This document shows, one piece after another, positions 34,954-43,592 of a DNA stretch of 64,000 nucleotides. The first letter of the stretch is position 1; each line of letters opens with the position of its first letter. The DNA lies in assembly GCA_943788615.1 (NCBI GenBank), contig CALSQY010000003.1, positions 62,001 to 126,000 on the forward strand, read 5' to 3'. The stretch is from UBA4465 sp002292365 (GTDB lineage Bacteria; Bacteroidota; Bacteroidia; Cytophagales; Cyclobacteriaceae). The position numbers and the translations under genes are program-made. The notes beneath the pieces are model-generated. The model was not told the origin of the DNA. It saw only the letters and a list, made by a program, of their open reading frames with translations, and did not search any database.

Positions 34954-35330
34954 ATTCAATGATATTGAAATAATTTTAAATAGACCATTTCCCATCTTTT
35001 AAATATATAAAAAAAGAATCTTGACTGGTCTGGAAGTAATGTATATTCAATTGAGTAAATGGGAATCCTTTTAACGCGAACATCTTTCTGATGAATTCAT
35101 GAGGCAATAAAGTTTATTGAAGAAGAAAGAAAATCTTATTATCTTCTTCTTTTGGCAGGTTTAGGATTCTTTTAAGATTATGATAAGTATTCTAAATCCT
35201 TTAAATGCCACATTTATGGATTGAGTTGGCTCATTTTAATTTTGATAAATTGAAATATTAAGCCGATGATAGGGGTGTTTTATGGCAATTTTCTCTGCGG
35301 ATGAGGTAATTATTATTAAATTTATTTCTA
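34954..35330. promoter_or_regulatory. divergent intergenic region with GAAGAAGA hairpin
   Basis: The region separates the FGE homologue (minus) and the beta-helix/cytochrome run (plus) and must hold both promoters. At about 35118..35155 GAAGAAGA pairs with TCTTCTTC across a loop and is followed by TTTT, a terminator-like hairpin on the plus strand. It could attenuate the plus transcript or be a leftover. Promoter boxes could not be placed with confidence. Confidence 0.35.
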
Positions 35331-36626
35331 TTGAAAGTTCAAAAATACTTTAATAACCTGAATTGGGTCATCAAATATGGTTTTTTGATGGTAATAGTGG
35401 GTACACTATTGGGATGTGAGGGCATCCCAAGTCATGACCCTGCTAGGAACTATAAAAGCATTGAAAAAGCTTTGTTATTGAAATTAATGTTGGCTAAAGA
35501 TAGTACAGTCATACAACTAGAGGAGGGACATTTTATCTTTAAAAACAGCCTCATTCTTGATAACAAAAAACACATCACTTTGCGCGGAAGAGGTATGGAT
35601 AAAACCGTTTTATCCTTTAAAATACAGGAAAATGGAGCGGAAGGTCTTAAAATAACCAATAGTGAAAACATCATTCTTGAAGATTTTACCATTGAAGATG
35701 CGGTTGGGGATAATATTAAAGTAACGGATACTAAGGGAATCACTTTTAGGAGGATAAAGTCAGCATGGACTGGGAAGATCAATGAAAAAAATGGTGCTTA
35801 TGCTTTGTATCCTGTTATATGCGAAAATGTATTGATAGAAGCATGTGAAGTTTTAGGTGCTAGCGATGCCGGTATTTATGTGGGGCAGTCAAAAAATGTA
35901 ATTGTTAGAAATAATAAAGTTTATTGGAATGTGGCGGGAATAGAGAGTGAAAACTCTGAAAATGTATCCATCTATAATAACCAAGCTTACAACAATACGG
36001 GTGGCATCTTAGTGTTTGATCTTCCTGGTTTGACGCACTATGGTCGAAAGATCAAAGTATATGACAATGCAGTGTACGACAATAATCTTTTTAATTTCGC
36101 CCCACCTGGTAATATTGTGGGTGCCGTTCCCTCTGGAACGGGCATCATGGTTTTGGCCACTCGAGAAGTGGAAATTTATAATAATAAATTAGAGAATAAC
36201 AATACTATTGAAGTGGCGGTGGTTAGCTATGCACTGATAGATGCCATGAACGATCAAAAATCTCAAGAAAATAAGGATCCAGGATTTAGCACGCAAATAT
36301 TTGGAGAGGGGGCAAATATAGATTTTGAATATGACCCATATCCAGGTGCTATTTATATATATGACAATACATACGGAGGGGTTTCATGGCTTCCTAATCT
36401 GAATAATGATTTTGGTAAATTGTTTCTTTGGAAGTTTGGATTTGATCGGCCGCAGATCATCTGGGATGGCATGGTACCAGAAAATTATTTTTTATCCAAT
36501 GGCACCCTTAATCCGGATTATAAAATATGTATTCAAGAAGTAGGAGTAAAGACGGCCATTCTAGATGCAGCGAATGATTTTGAGGGTTTGGTGACCGATC
36601 CTGAGTCTTTTAATTGTGAAACATAG
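35331..36626 (+). CDS. parallel beta-helix lipoprotein, SO_2929/TIGR03805-like, 431 aa
   Basis: The start is TTG (35331). The only nearby ATG, 19 codons later, would leave just nine residues before Cys29 and none of the positive charge, so TTG is preferred. Lipobox TLLGC. Residues about 60-330 are a right-handed parallel beta-helix: repeated N-x-x-I/V strands such as ITNSENIILEDFTIEDAVG, ENVLIEACEVLGASDAGIYV, KNVIVRNNKVYWNVAGIESE and ENVSIYNNQAYNNTGGILVF. Beta-helix proteins of this kind bind or cleave polysaccharide. The stop overlaps the next gene by 11 bp, and that gene encodes the diheme cytochrome that travels with this family in other genomes (TIGR03805/TIGR03806 pair). Joint action on an extracytoplasmic sugar or alcohol substrate is inferred. 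Confidence 0.85.
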   Translation: MKVQKYFNNLNWVIKYGFLMVIVGTLLGCEGIPSHDPARNYKSIEKALLLKLMLAKDSTVIQLEEGHFIFKNSLILDNKKHITLRGRGMDKTVLSFKIQENGAEGLKITNSENIILEDFTIEDAVGDNIKVTDTKGITFRRIKSAWTGKINEKNGAYALYPVICENVLIEACEVLGASDAGIYVGQSKNVIVRNNKVYWNVAGIESENSENVSIYNNQAYNNTGGILVFDLPGLTHYGRKIKVYDNAVYDNNLFNFAPPGNIVGAVPSGTGIMVLATREVEIYNNKLENNNTIEVAVVSYALIDAMNDQKSQENKDPGFSTQIFGEGANIDFEYDPYPGAIYIYDNTYGGVSWLPNLNNDFGKLFLWKFGFDRPQIIWDGMVPENYFLSNGTLNPDYKICIQEVGVKTAILDAANDFEGLVTDPESFNCET

Positions 36627-37695
36627 TGTGAGAATAGGATTATTTTTTTTACTGAGTGTCTTAATGGTGATCGCGTGTAAACCTAAAAATGAGGCATCCA
36701 ACATAGTCTTCGAAGAAGAAATTTTAAATGTAGGAGACATTGGACACTTAGGCCATAAAAATTTGTCAGACTATCGGTTTTTCACAGGATTTTTGGCTGA
36801 CTTGGCCCCGGCCAAAAATGTACATCCTTATGAACTTAATACGCCTTTATTTAGTGATTATGCTCAAAAGAAAAGATTCATTTATCTACCAGAAGGCGGC
36901 GTCATTAAATACCATCCTACCGAAGTGTTTGATTTCCCAGTAGGTACGGTCTTGATTAAAAATTTCTACTACGATGACTTTCAGCTGATCAACCAAAAGG
37001 GACGAATCATCGAGACCAGGTTACTGATTAAAAAGGCCAGCGAATGGCTTGCGTTACCCTACATTTGGAACAGCGAGCAGACGGATGCTATTTTAGAAAT
37101 CACTGGTGGGGTACAAGAAATTTCCTTATTGGGTAAAAAACCAATCTATTATCAAATCCCCAATATGGGTCAATGTAAAGGCTGCCACCAAAGAAATGGA
37201 ACCTTAAAACCTATTGGCCCCACAGCTAGGCAACTCAATAGAAATCATTTGGATGACGGGGGAGACTCTATAAATCAGCTGCGAAGATTAAGTCGCTTAG
37301 ATCTATTAAATATTTCAGAAGAGGAGGTTTTCCCGAAGCTATCAGTATGGAATGATCCAAAGACGGGAAGTCTAGATGAACGAGCGCGGGCCTATTTGGA
37401 GATGAACTGTGCCCATTGTCACCGGAAAGAGGGGCCCGCTAAAAACTCAGGGCTCTACTTGATGTCCTCGAGCAATAGTAGGCATGCATTGGGCATCATG
37501 AAGGCTCCCGTGGCCGCTGGAAGTGGGTCAGGTCAACTGGCCTATGATATTGTTCCGGGCCAACCCGAAGCATCCATTTTATTGTATCGAATAAATTCAA
37601 CGGAACCAGCGGTGATGATGCCTGAATTGGGACGAAAAATGATTCATAAAGAAGGCGTTGCTTTGATTCGGTCATGGATCGCCAGTTTAGAATGA
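36616..37695 (+). CDS. diheme cytochrome c lipoprotein, SO_2930/TIGR03806-like, 359 aa
   Basis: GTG 36616 overlaps the preceding gene by 11 bp, a sign of translational coupling. Signal MKHSVRIGLFFLLSVLMVIAC, Cys21 lipidated. Two c-type heme sites are seen: CKGCH at 187-191 and CAHCH at 265-269. The rest follows the family: YELNTPLFSDYAQKKRFIYL (73-92), PVGTVLIKNFYYDD, IETRLLIKKASEW, NQLRRLSRLDLL and a C-terminal VPGQPEASILLYRINST motif that positions a second heme. A periplasm-facing electron carrier is expected, taking electrons from an oxidoreductase and passing them to the respiratory chain. The neighbouring alpha-hydroxy-acid oxidase is a possible donor, though this is inference. Confidence 0.88.
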   Translation: MKHSVRIGLFFLLSVLMVIACKPKNEASNIVFEEEILNVGDIGHLGHKNLSDYRFFTGFLADLAPAKNVHPYELNTPLFSDYAQKKRFIYLPEGGVIKYHPTEVFDFPVGTVLIKNFYYDDFQLINQKGRIIETRLLIKKASEWLALPYIWNSEQTDAILEITGGVQEISLLGKKPIYYQIPNMGQCKGCHQRNGTLKPIGPTARQLNRNHLDDGGDSINQLRRLSRLDLLNISEEEVFPKLSVWNDPKTGSLDERARAYLEMNCAHCHRKEGPAKNSGLYLMSSSNSRHALGIMKAPVAAGSGSGQLAYDIVPGQPEASILLYRINSTEPAVMMPELGRKMIHKEGVALIRSWIASLE

Positions 37696-37845
37696 TTAGA
37701 TTATGGGAAGATAAAACAAGGAAATATTGCGGACATTTGATATTTTTTATGCAAATTAAATTTTGAGAAGTATATTAACAATTAATGTCTGCTGATTCCT
37801 TATTTAGAATAAGGAATTGATAAAGTAAAATAAAAAAAAAATTAT

Positions 37846-38586
37846 ATGATAACTGATGGATTGATGAAAAGATGGGCGACGCTCTGCTTACTTGTAATGA
37901 CTCTGAACTCCTATGCACAGCCAAATAATTCACTTTCACCGACCGAGGAACAGCAGGGTTGGACCTTACTATTTAACGGGACAGATTTTAAGGGTTGGCG
38001 ACAATGTAATGGTACTGAAATGCCTGCCAATTGGACCATTGAAGATGAGGCCATGAAGGTGCTTTTAGGATCAGGAAAAACACCAGGAGAAGGCGCGGGG
38101 GGGGATATTTTATTTTTTGAAAAGAAGTACCAAAATTTTGAATTAATGATTGATTGGAAAGTAAGTAATTCGGCTAATTCTGGGATTTTTTATTATGTTC
38201 GTGAAACACCTGGAAATGCCATCTACTATGCGGCCCCTGAAATTCAAGTTTTGGATAACCAAGATGCATTCGATAATAAAATAAGTAGTCATTTAGCAGG
38301 TTCTTTGTACGATATGCTTCCAGCAGATCCTGAAGCGATTAATCCTGTAGGTCAATGGAATACTTGTTCTATAAAAATAAATGAGGGAGATGTTTTGGTA
38401 AGTATGAATGGAATTGAAGTATTGTCTTATTCACATTGGACACCAGAATGGGATGCATTGGTTCAAAACAGCAAATTTAAAGATTTTAAGGGCTTTGTGG
38501 ATGGTATTTCAAGAGAAGGTTATATTGGTTTACAAGATCATGGCTATCCTGTGTGGTTCCGAAATATTAAAATCCGCGACCTGTAG
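37846..38586 (+). CDS. DUF1080 (3-keto-disaccharide hydrolase-like) protein, 246 aa
   Basis: ATG 37846; a start at the Met seven codons later (MKRWATLCLLVMTLNSYAQ) would give a cleaner signal peptide and is equally possible. Residues 35-245 are a DUF1080 jelly roll: GWTLLFNGTDFKGWRQ at the front, ILFFEKKYQNFELMIDWKV, NSGIFYYVRETP, YAAPEIQVLDNQ, QWNTCSIKINEGDVLVSMNG and GYIGLQDHGYPVWFRNIKI at the end. Members of this family have been shown to act on 3-keto sugars or bind glycans. A location beside a cytochrome and an FMN oxidase would suit a pathway in which a sugar is first oxidised and then cleaved, but that link is inferred from order only. 150 bp downstream of the cytochrome, same strand. 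Confidence 0.87.
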   Translation: MITDGLMKRWATLCLLVMTLNSYAQPNNSLSPTEEQQGWTLLFNGTDFKGWRQCNGTEMPANWTIEDEAMKVLLGSGKTPGEGAGGDILFFEKKYQNFELMIDWKVSNSANSGIFYYVRETPGNAIYYAAPEIQVLDNQDAFDNKISSHLAGSLYDMLPADPEAINPVGQWNTCSIKINEGDVLVSMNGIEVLSYSHWTPEWDALVQNSKFKDFKGFVDGISREGYIGLQDHGYPVWFRNIKIRDL

Positions 38587-38705
38587 TTTGAACATGTCAA
38601 GAAAACATAAAAGTTATTACAGTTAAATAAAAGTATTACTGAAGGATGAAAAAAAAGTAGCTGATTTTACTTATTTTTTTTGAAAGAATCAAACCGATAC
38701 AATGT

Positions 38706-38727
38706 TCTTTGAATTGCAATTCAAAGA
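38706..38727. promoter_or_regulatory. 22-bp perfect palindrome
   Basis: Half-site TCTTTGAATTG followed by its exact reverse complement, with no T-run behind it, so it does not look like a terminator. It lies about 80 bp before the alpha-hydroxy-acid oxidase start and could be an operator for a dimeric regulator. Confidence 0.4.
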
Positions 38728-38807
38728 TCAAATTTCTTACTTGAGGTAAAAGAAATCGGAACTATTATTAAACAGAGGCATCTGTTAAATAAAGCTAAAA
38801 GCATGTG

Positions 38808-39953
38808 ATGAAACTCAATATAAATTCTAAATACCCGTCTGTATCGGATTTAAGAAAAAGAACCCAGGTTAAAATCCCAAAATTTGCATTTGAATACCTA
38901 GATGGGGGATGCAATGAGGACGTTAACCTTGACAAAAACAGATCGGACCTTCAGAAAATAGAATTGATGCCCCATTACTTATCGAAGTTTGATCAAGCAG
39001 AGATGAGGACGACGTTGTTTGGTCACACATATGATGCACCTTTTGGCATTGCACCCATCGGATTACAAGGATTAATTTGGCCAAATGCGCCAGAAATTTT
39101 GGCTAGGGCAGCAGTCAACCACAACATTCCTTTTATTCTGAGTACCGTTAGTACGGCAAGTATTGAGCGTATTGGTGAGATTACTGAGGGAAAGGCATGG
39201 TTTCAATTATATCACCCTACTCAAGAAGCGGTTAAAAGAGATTTATTAGAACGAGCGGCGGCGGTAGGCACTAATGTTTTGGTTATTTTAGCCGATGTCC
39301 CCAGTTTTGGGTTTAGGCCTCGAGATGTGCGCAATGGATTATCCATGCCCCCCAAAATGAACTTTAAAAACATTTTAGAGATCTTCAAGCATCCAGATTG
39401 GGCCGTTCAAACTTTGATTTATGGACAACCCAATTTTAAAAGTCTCCTTCCTTACATGCCTAAAAAATTAAATTTGAAAGGATTAGGAGCATTTATGGAT
39501 GCTACTTTTTCTGGTCGCCTAAATGAAGGTCGAATTGCTGCCATTCGAGAACAATGGAAAGGTAAGTTGATTATTAAGGGAATTGTCAGTGAAGAAGATA
39601 CCCTCAAGGTCATTAAATTGGGAGTGGATGGAGTCATCGTTTCTAATCACGGAGGTCGGCAGTTGGATGCGGGTCAATCATCTATTGTACCTATGATTCA
39701 TTTGGTTAAAAAGTATCAGAAAGAGATCAAAATTATGGTTGATTCGGGTTTACGTGGGGGGCCAGATATTGCTCGAGCAATGGCCAGTGGTGCAGCCTTC
39801 ACCTTTATGGGAAGAAGTTTCATGTATGGGGTGGGAGCTTTAGGTAAACAGGGGGGTGATCACAGCATTTCTTTGATGAAAAAAGAGTTACAGCAGGTGA
39901 TGGAGCAGCTGTGCTGTCAAACTACTAATGATTTTAAGAATCACCTCATTTAA
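38808..39953 (+). CDS. FMN-dependent alpha-hydroxy-acid dehydrogenase (LldD-like), 381 aa
   Basis: ATG 38808 is used; a GTG directly before it is also in frame. The protein is a full-length TIM barrel of the lactate dehydrogenase/glycolate oxidase family: FEYLDGG near residue 28, PFGIAPIGLQGLIWP (FMN phosphate face), FILSTVSTASIE, WFQLYHP, DVPSFGFRPRDVRNG, IIKGIVSEEDT (the FMN-binding Lys strand) and SNHGGRQLDAGQ with the catalytic His and Arg, then MVDSGLRGGPDIARAMASGA and FMGRSFMYG. It oxidises an L-2-hydroxy acid such as lactate to the 2-oxo acid. No signal peptide, so cytoplasmic or peripheral at the membrane. It closes the 35331-39953 run but has a 220-bp gap in front and the palindrome at 38706, so it may be separately controlled. 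Confidence 0.9.
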   Translation: MKLNINSKYPSVSDLRKRTQVKIPKFAFEYLDGGCNEDVNLDKNRSDLQKIELMPHYLSKFDQAEMRTTLFGHTYDAPFGIAPIGLQGLIWPNAPEILARAAVNHNIPFILSTVSTASIERIGEITEGKAWFQLYHPTQEAVKRDLLERAAAVGTNVLVILADVPSFGFRPRDVRNGLSMPPKMNFKNILEIFKHPDWAVQTLIYGQPNFKSLLPYMPKKLNLKGLGAFMDATFSGRLNEGRIAAIREQWKGKLIIKGIVSEEDTLKVIKLGVDGVIVSNHGGRQLDAGQSSIVPMIHLVKKYQKEIKIMVDSGLRGGPDIARAMASGAAFTFMGRSFMYGVGALGKQGGDHSISLMKKELQQVMEQLCCQTTNDFKNHLI

Positions 39954-40063
39954 AGTCGAAAGTTTGTGTTAGCTACGGCTACTAAAATAAAAACAGTCAA
40001 TTCCCTCGTGATCATTTAGTTATCAATGTTATCCGCGGAGTCTTTGTACATATTGATTAAAGC

Positions 40064-40094
40064 AAAAAAAAGTCCTCACTGAGGACTTTTTTTT
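40064..40094. terminator. bidirectional terminator between convergent genes
   Basis: AGTCCTC (40071..40077) pairs with GAGGACT (40081..40087), flanked by eight A on the left and a run of T on the right. It lies between the plus gene ending at 39953 and the minus gene ending at 40113, so it can serve both. Confidence 0.85.
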
Positions 40095-40112
40095 AATAAT
40101 TAAGCAAATATT

Positions 40113-40874
40113 CTAGTTCAACTGTGTACTCAAAGCTTCTACCAACATGAGTCTTTCTGTAGTTCTACTGTACATTTCTAGTGCTTGATTGTAAGCAGTA
40201 GCATCTTTTCGCCATGAGCCCTCTCCAAACATTTCATTGTAAAGTTGCGCTTCTGTTTTTTCGGTGTCAGGATATTTTCCAAACTCGCCAAATTTATCAA
40301 ATCCATTGCAAATTATATATTCATTGGTATTACCCCCAGAAATCAACTGAAAAACACCTTGAATTCCCGAGTAATTATGTGCTTTCATAACCTTAGCTCC
40401 ACGGTCAAGGAAATTATACACGGCTGCCTCATGACCAGGTTTGATAAACCTTCTCAAGACATACATATGCTTGAAGGTAGTAGTAGGCGTCCAATTATGA
40501 GAGTGTTTAAGTGACCTTGACCATACTTTCCATCCCGTTTGACTTTCTACAAATTGATCAACATTTTCAGCCCAATATTTTCGTTGAGCATTATCACCTT
40601 GTTGTTGGTTATTAAAAAAGTCCCAGTCCTTATACCCCATCACTCTTTGGTATTTGCCTTGATTTTCACCATCCATATATTTGAAAGTAAAAATGGCAGT
40701 TTCTGCAGTATTATTAAATTTCTTGTTCTTTTTTTCTGCTGCTGCCTCAAATTGTTTGACCATTCCTTTTTTAGGCATGAGATCGTAGCTCATCCAAATT
40801 TCAGGACCTTCTTGTGCTTGAACCATCATATTGAATGCGATGATGGCAACAATCATTGATATTGTTTTTTTCAT
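40113..40874 (-). CDS. exported protein with NIPSNAP/ABM-like halves, 253 aa
   Basis: ATG 40874 gives the signal peptide MKKTISMIVAIIAFNMMVQ followed by AQ; twelve codons upstream in frame are excluded. The mature 230 residues appear to hold two related halves: PEIWMSYDLMPKKGMVKQFE (28-47) and FKHMYVLRRFIKPGHEAAVYN (134-154), each a strand then a helix as in dimeric alpha-beta barrel proteins. W-F-x-x-Q and K-Y-W clusters lie between. The exported gene at 1407..2093 is built similarly, but sequence identity is too low to see by eye. Function unknown. Terminated by the hairpin at 40071..40087. Confidence 0.72.
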   Translation of the reverse strand: MKKTISMIVAIIAFNMMVQAQEGPEIWMSYDLMPKKGMVKQFEAAAEKKNKKFNNTAETAIFTFKYMDGENQGKYQRVMGYKDWDFFNNQQQGDNAQRKYWAENVDQFVESQTGWKVWSRSLKHSHNWTPTTTFKHMYVLRRFIKPGHEAAVYNFLDRGAKVMKAHNYSGIQGVFQLISGGNTNEYIICNGFDKFGEFGKYPDTEKTEAQLYNEMFGEGSWRKDATAYNQALEMYSRTTERLMLVEALSTQLN

Positions 40875-41163
40875 GTTGGTTTGATTAATAGTTAAATAAT
40901 AAATTAGCACGGTAAGGTATTATTTTTTCGTAATTAATCCAAAGCGCGATTGTTAGTTTAAACAAATCATTTGATGCTGGAGATAGAATGAGAGATGATA
41001 AAGTTCTAATCAATTAGGGATTGAGAGTTTATTTTTCAACAAAAGTAAGCAGAGTAAAGAGGTAATCTCACCTTCACAAGAAGCAGTTGATACTGTTTGT
41101 TGTTTTGCAGCTTTATCTTATGCAAGATATGAACTTAAAAGAGTGTCGATGAGCCGCTGGAGG

Positions 41164-42024
41164 TTATTTGTCAAACCTTTTTAATGGATTGAAAAAAAGC
41201 GTTGGAGTTCTGTCAACATATTCTTGATACTGAGATAGATGCCCCCACTTTTCCTTGCCTCTAGCTTTCAATAAAGGGATACCACTGATATAAACAAGTA
41301 AAAAATAGGTAAAAACAGGTGAAATTAGTGTTATTAATTGAAGGCCTGATAGAGAAGATAAAGAGCAAATGGCGATGCCCACCCATAAGGTTATTTCACC
41401 TAAATAGTTGGGATGTTTTGAGTAGGCCCAAAGTCCAGTTTTTATGAAATGACCTTGGTTCGCTGGATTTTTCCTAAAGCTACTTTTCTGATGGTCCGCT
41501 ATGATTTCCATTAAAAACCCTAAAAGAAATACAAGGAATCCCATGAGGAAAACTCCGTTTAAGACTACCCCGTTAGCAATCGCTGTGAGGGCACAGGCAG
41601 AACAAATAGCAACCCACATGCCTTGTAAAGTCCAAGTCATGAAAAATTGAGTTGGTGATCGTTTGATCGATTGAAACCTTTTGTCCTCTCCTGTGCTGTG
41701 AATTCTGGTAAACAAGAAAATACCCAGTCTTAAAGCCCAAATAATGACAATAAAGCCCAAAATTATGCTACCTAAGTTGAATCCGGTCATCAAATAGCTG
41801 GCATAGCTCGTATATATAATTACAGTGAGGTAGGTCATACTACCCGCGAGGTCATAAAACTTTTCTGTTTGAAAATAATAAGCGGGCACAAACAATATCC
41901 ACTGAATTAAAAAGGAGAGGAAGACAGCGTTCATGACCAAATCGATGACGGTCAACCACGCCAATCCATAAGCTACAGCAAATGCGATGAGTGAGAAAAA
42001 TAAATGAGATAGGTTTTTTTTCAT
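41164..42024 (-). CDS. DUF1295/steroid 5-alpha-reductase-like membrane protein, 286 aa
   Basis: Seven or so hydrophobic helices cover the protein, from FFSLIAFAVAYGLAWL near the N-terminus to ITLISPVFTYFLLVYISGI. The C-terminal part holds the DUF1295 signature: DHQKSSFRKNPANQGHFIKT, GLWAYSKHPNYLGEITLW (about 205-222, where H-P-N-Y is conserved and binds cofactor in the 5-alpha reductase/ICMT superfamily), then the closing KWGHLSQYQEYVDRTP. It is an inner-membrane reductase or methyltransferase-like enzyme; the lipid substrate is not known. The short membrane gene 48 bp upstream is on the same strand and probably co-transcribed. Confidence 0.88.
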   Translation of the reverse strand: MKKNLSHLFFSLIAFAVAYGLAWLTVIDLVMNAVFLSFLIQWILFVPAYYFQTEKFYDLAGSMTYLTVIIYTSYASYLMTGFNLGSIILGFIVIIWALRLGIFLFTRIHSTGEDKRFQSIKRSPTQFFMTWTLQGMWVAICSACALTAIANGVVLNGVFLMGFLVFLLGFLMEIIADHQKSSFRKNPANQGHFIKTGLWAYSKHPNYLGEITLWVGIAICSLSSLSGLQLITLISPVFTYFLLVYISGIPLLKARGKEKWGHLSQYQEYVDRTPTLFFNPLKRFDK

Positions 42025-42072
42025 TGTGTAAGGTTACTCGATAGCAATGTATTCCATTTAACGCATAGCTAT

Positions 42073-42336
42073 TTAGAATGATACATAATAAATAATAAAT
42101 AAGATCAGATAAATAGCTAAGTAAAAACGATAATGATTCCGGGTCTTAATATACACTTGATCCGGTGGCAAACTATTTGAAAATAAAGCAATCAGTTCTT
42201 TTTTGAAGAGAGGTTTAATATTTATTTTCCAATCATCCGTTGCATAGACTATTTTTCGAAACCGACTTCTGAAATAAGTACTGGGGATACCCCAAATTAA
42301 CAGGACTACGAAAAGAATATTTTGTTCAGACATCAT
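42073..42336 (-). CDS. small membrane protein, 87 aa
   Basis: Two hydrophobic segments (about 6-17, ILFVVLLIWGIP, and 70-86, YLAIYLILFIIYYVSF) flank a basic soluble part KPLFKKELIALFSNSLPP. No family recognised. Same strand as and 48 bp upstream of the DUF1295 gene. Two adjacent ATG codons can serve as start (42336 or 42333). Confidence 0.6.
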   Translation of the reverse strand: MMSEQNILFVVLLIWGIPSTYFRSRFRKIVYATDDWKINIKPLFKKELIALFSNSLPPDQVYIKTRNHYRFYLAIYLILFIIYYVSF

Positions 42337-42476
42337 CTTAAATATATTTCATTTTATTTATCAAAAGAAGGCATTAGTTAAATATAATTCAAAGAAAACT
42401 CATAAATAATTCAATATTATAATGTTATTTCGTTATTTTATAATAAAAATTAATCATATTTAATCTACAAAGTATA

Positions 42477-43487
42477 ATGAAATCAATTATCAATTTTTTA
42501 TCAATGAGCACCCTGTGTTCATTGATTATCTTCTCATCATGCAGCGATGATGATGACACCACTGTTACAGATGTTTTCGATTAAGCTACAGTCGTAGATG
42601 CCGATAGTGATGGTATTGCGGACGGCGATGACAAATGTGTGGACACGCCAAGTGGAGCAACGGTAGACAGCAATGGATGTTCAGATAGTCAAAAAGATAC
42701 TGATGAAGATGGCGTAACTGATGATTTGGATACCTGTGCTGATACTTCCGAAGGTACGAATGTAGATGAAAATGGATGTGATATTATAACAGATGATATA
42801 ACGACAGATTGTATTACTTCTACATCGGCTAATGATATTGCGGTCATTGCTTGTAAATATTATAACGATGAAGCGCTTACAGTAGTGGTTGGTGAAACGA
42901 CAATTACAATTACATCAACCAATGAGCCGGATCATAAAAATATGTATTATGACACGAGTAATCCTCTGTTCGAGGCCTATAGCGAGACAGACAATGAAGA
43001 TTTTTTTAAAAATTCAAATAAAATTACGGATATGAACTACACCTTTACCCTGCCTAGATTTCCTGAAGCGGCCACAAATAATGAAGGGACTCCTTTTGGG
43101 CCAATGGGTGTATCCATTAACAGTGTAGTGTTTTATAACCAGCAGGCCGCACCCGGAGACGATATATTGGAAGAACTTAATACTTTTGATCAATATGAAG
43201 GTCATCCCACCAACACGGGTTCTTATCATTATCACATAGAGCCTACGTGGTTAACAGAAATCAAAGGCGACAGTTCCTTCTTAGGCCTTTTACTTGACGG
43301 ATTTCCAGTTTACGGTCCGGTAGAAAGTGGGGTAACGTTGACCAATGATGACCTTGACGATTATCATGGCCACACACATATAATTGAAGATTTCCCAGAA
43401 GAAATTTATCATTACCACATCACCGCTGACCTTTCGTGGATCAATGGAGGCGAATACTATGGTACGCCGGGTTCGGTTACGCAATAA
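42477..43487 (+). pseudogene. YHYH-domain lipoprotein with TSP3 repeats and an in-frame TAA
   Basis: ATG 42477 starts a lipoprotein signal ending IIFSSC (Cys22), then SDDDDTTVTDVFD and TAA at 42582..42584. The same frame continues with no other break: ATVVDADSDGIADGDDKC, two TSP type 3 Ca repeats (DEDGVTDDLDTCADTSEGT) and a YHYH domain (PF14240-like) with GSYHYHIEPTW (about 241-251), LLLDGFPVYGPV and EEIYHYHITADLSW. So a single nonsense codon separates the export signal from a perfect 300-codon body. A GTG at 42639 could start an internal product, but this would stay in the cytoplasm without a signal peptide. Either the gene is freshly inactivated or the TAA is a sequencing error or is read through. 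Confidence 0.8.
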
Positions 43488-43547
43488 GAACTACGGCTTT
43501 TTGATCACCTAGTGGTTGTTTTTGACGCGACCGATTTGAATCTAATG

Positions 43548-43584
43548 AGAGGGCACACAATCAGATAGATGTGTGCTCTTTTTT
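43548..43584. terminator. terminator between convergent genes
   Basis: CACACA and flanking AGAG pair with TGTGTG and CTCT with a small G bulge, a 10-base loop and a following TTTTTT. It sits between the YHYH gene (plus) and the glycosidase (minus). Confidence 0.65.
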
Positions 43585-43592
43585 GTTAATAA

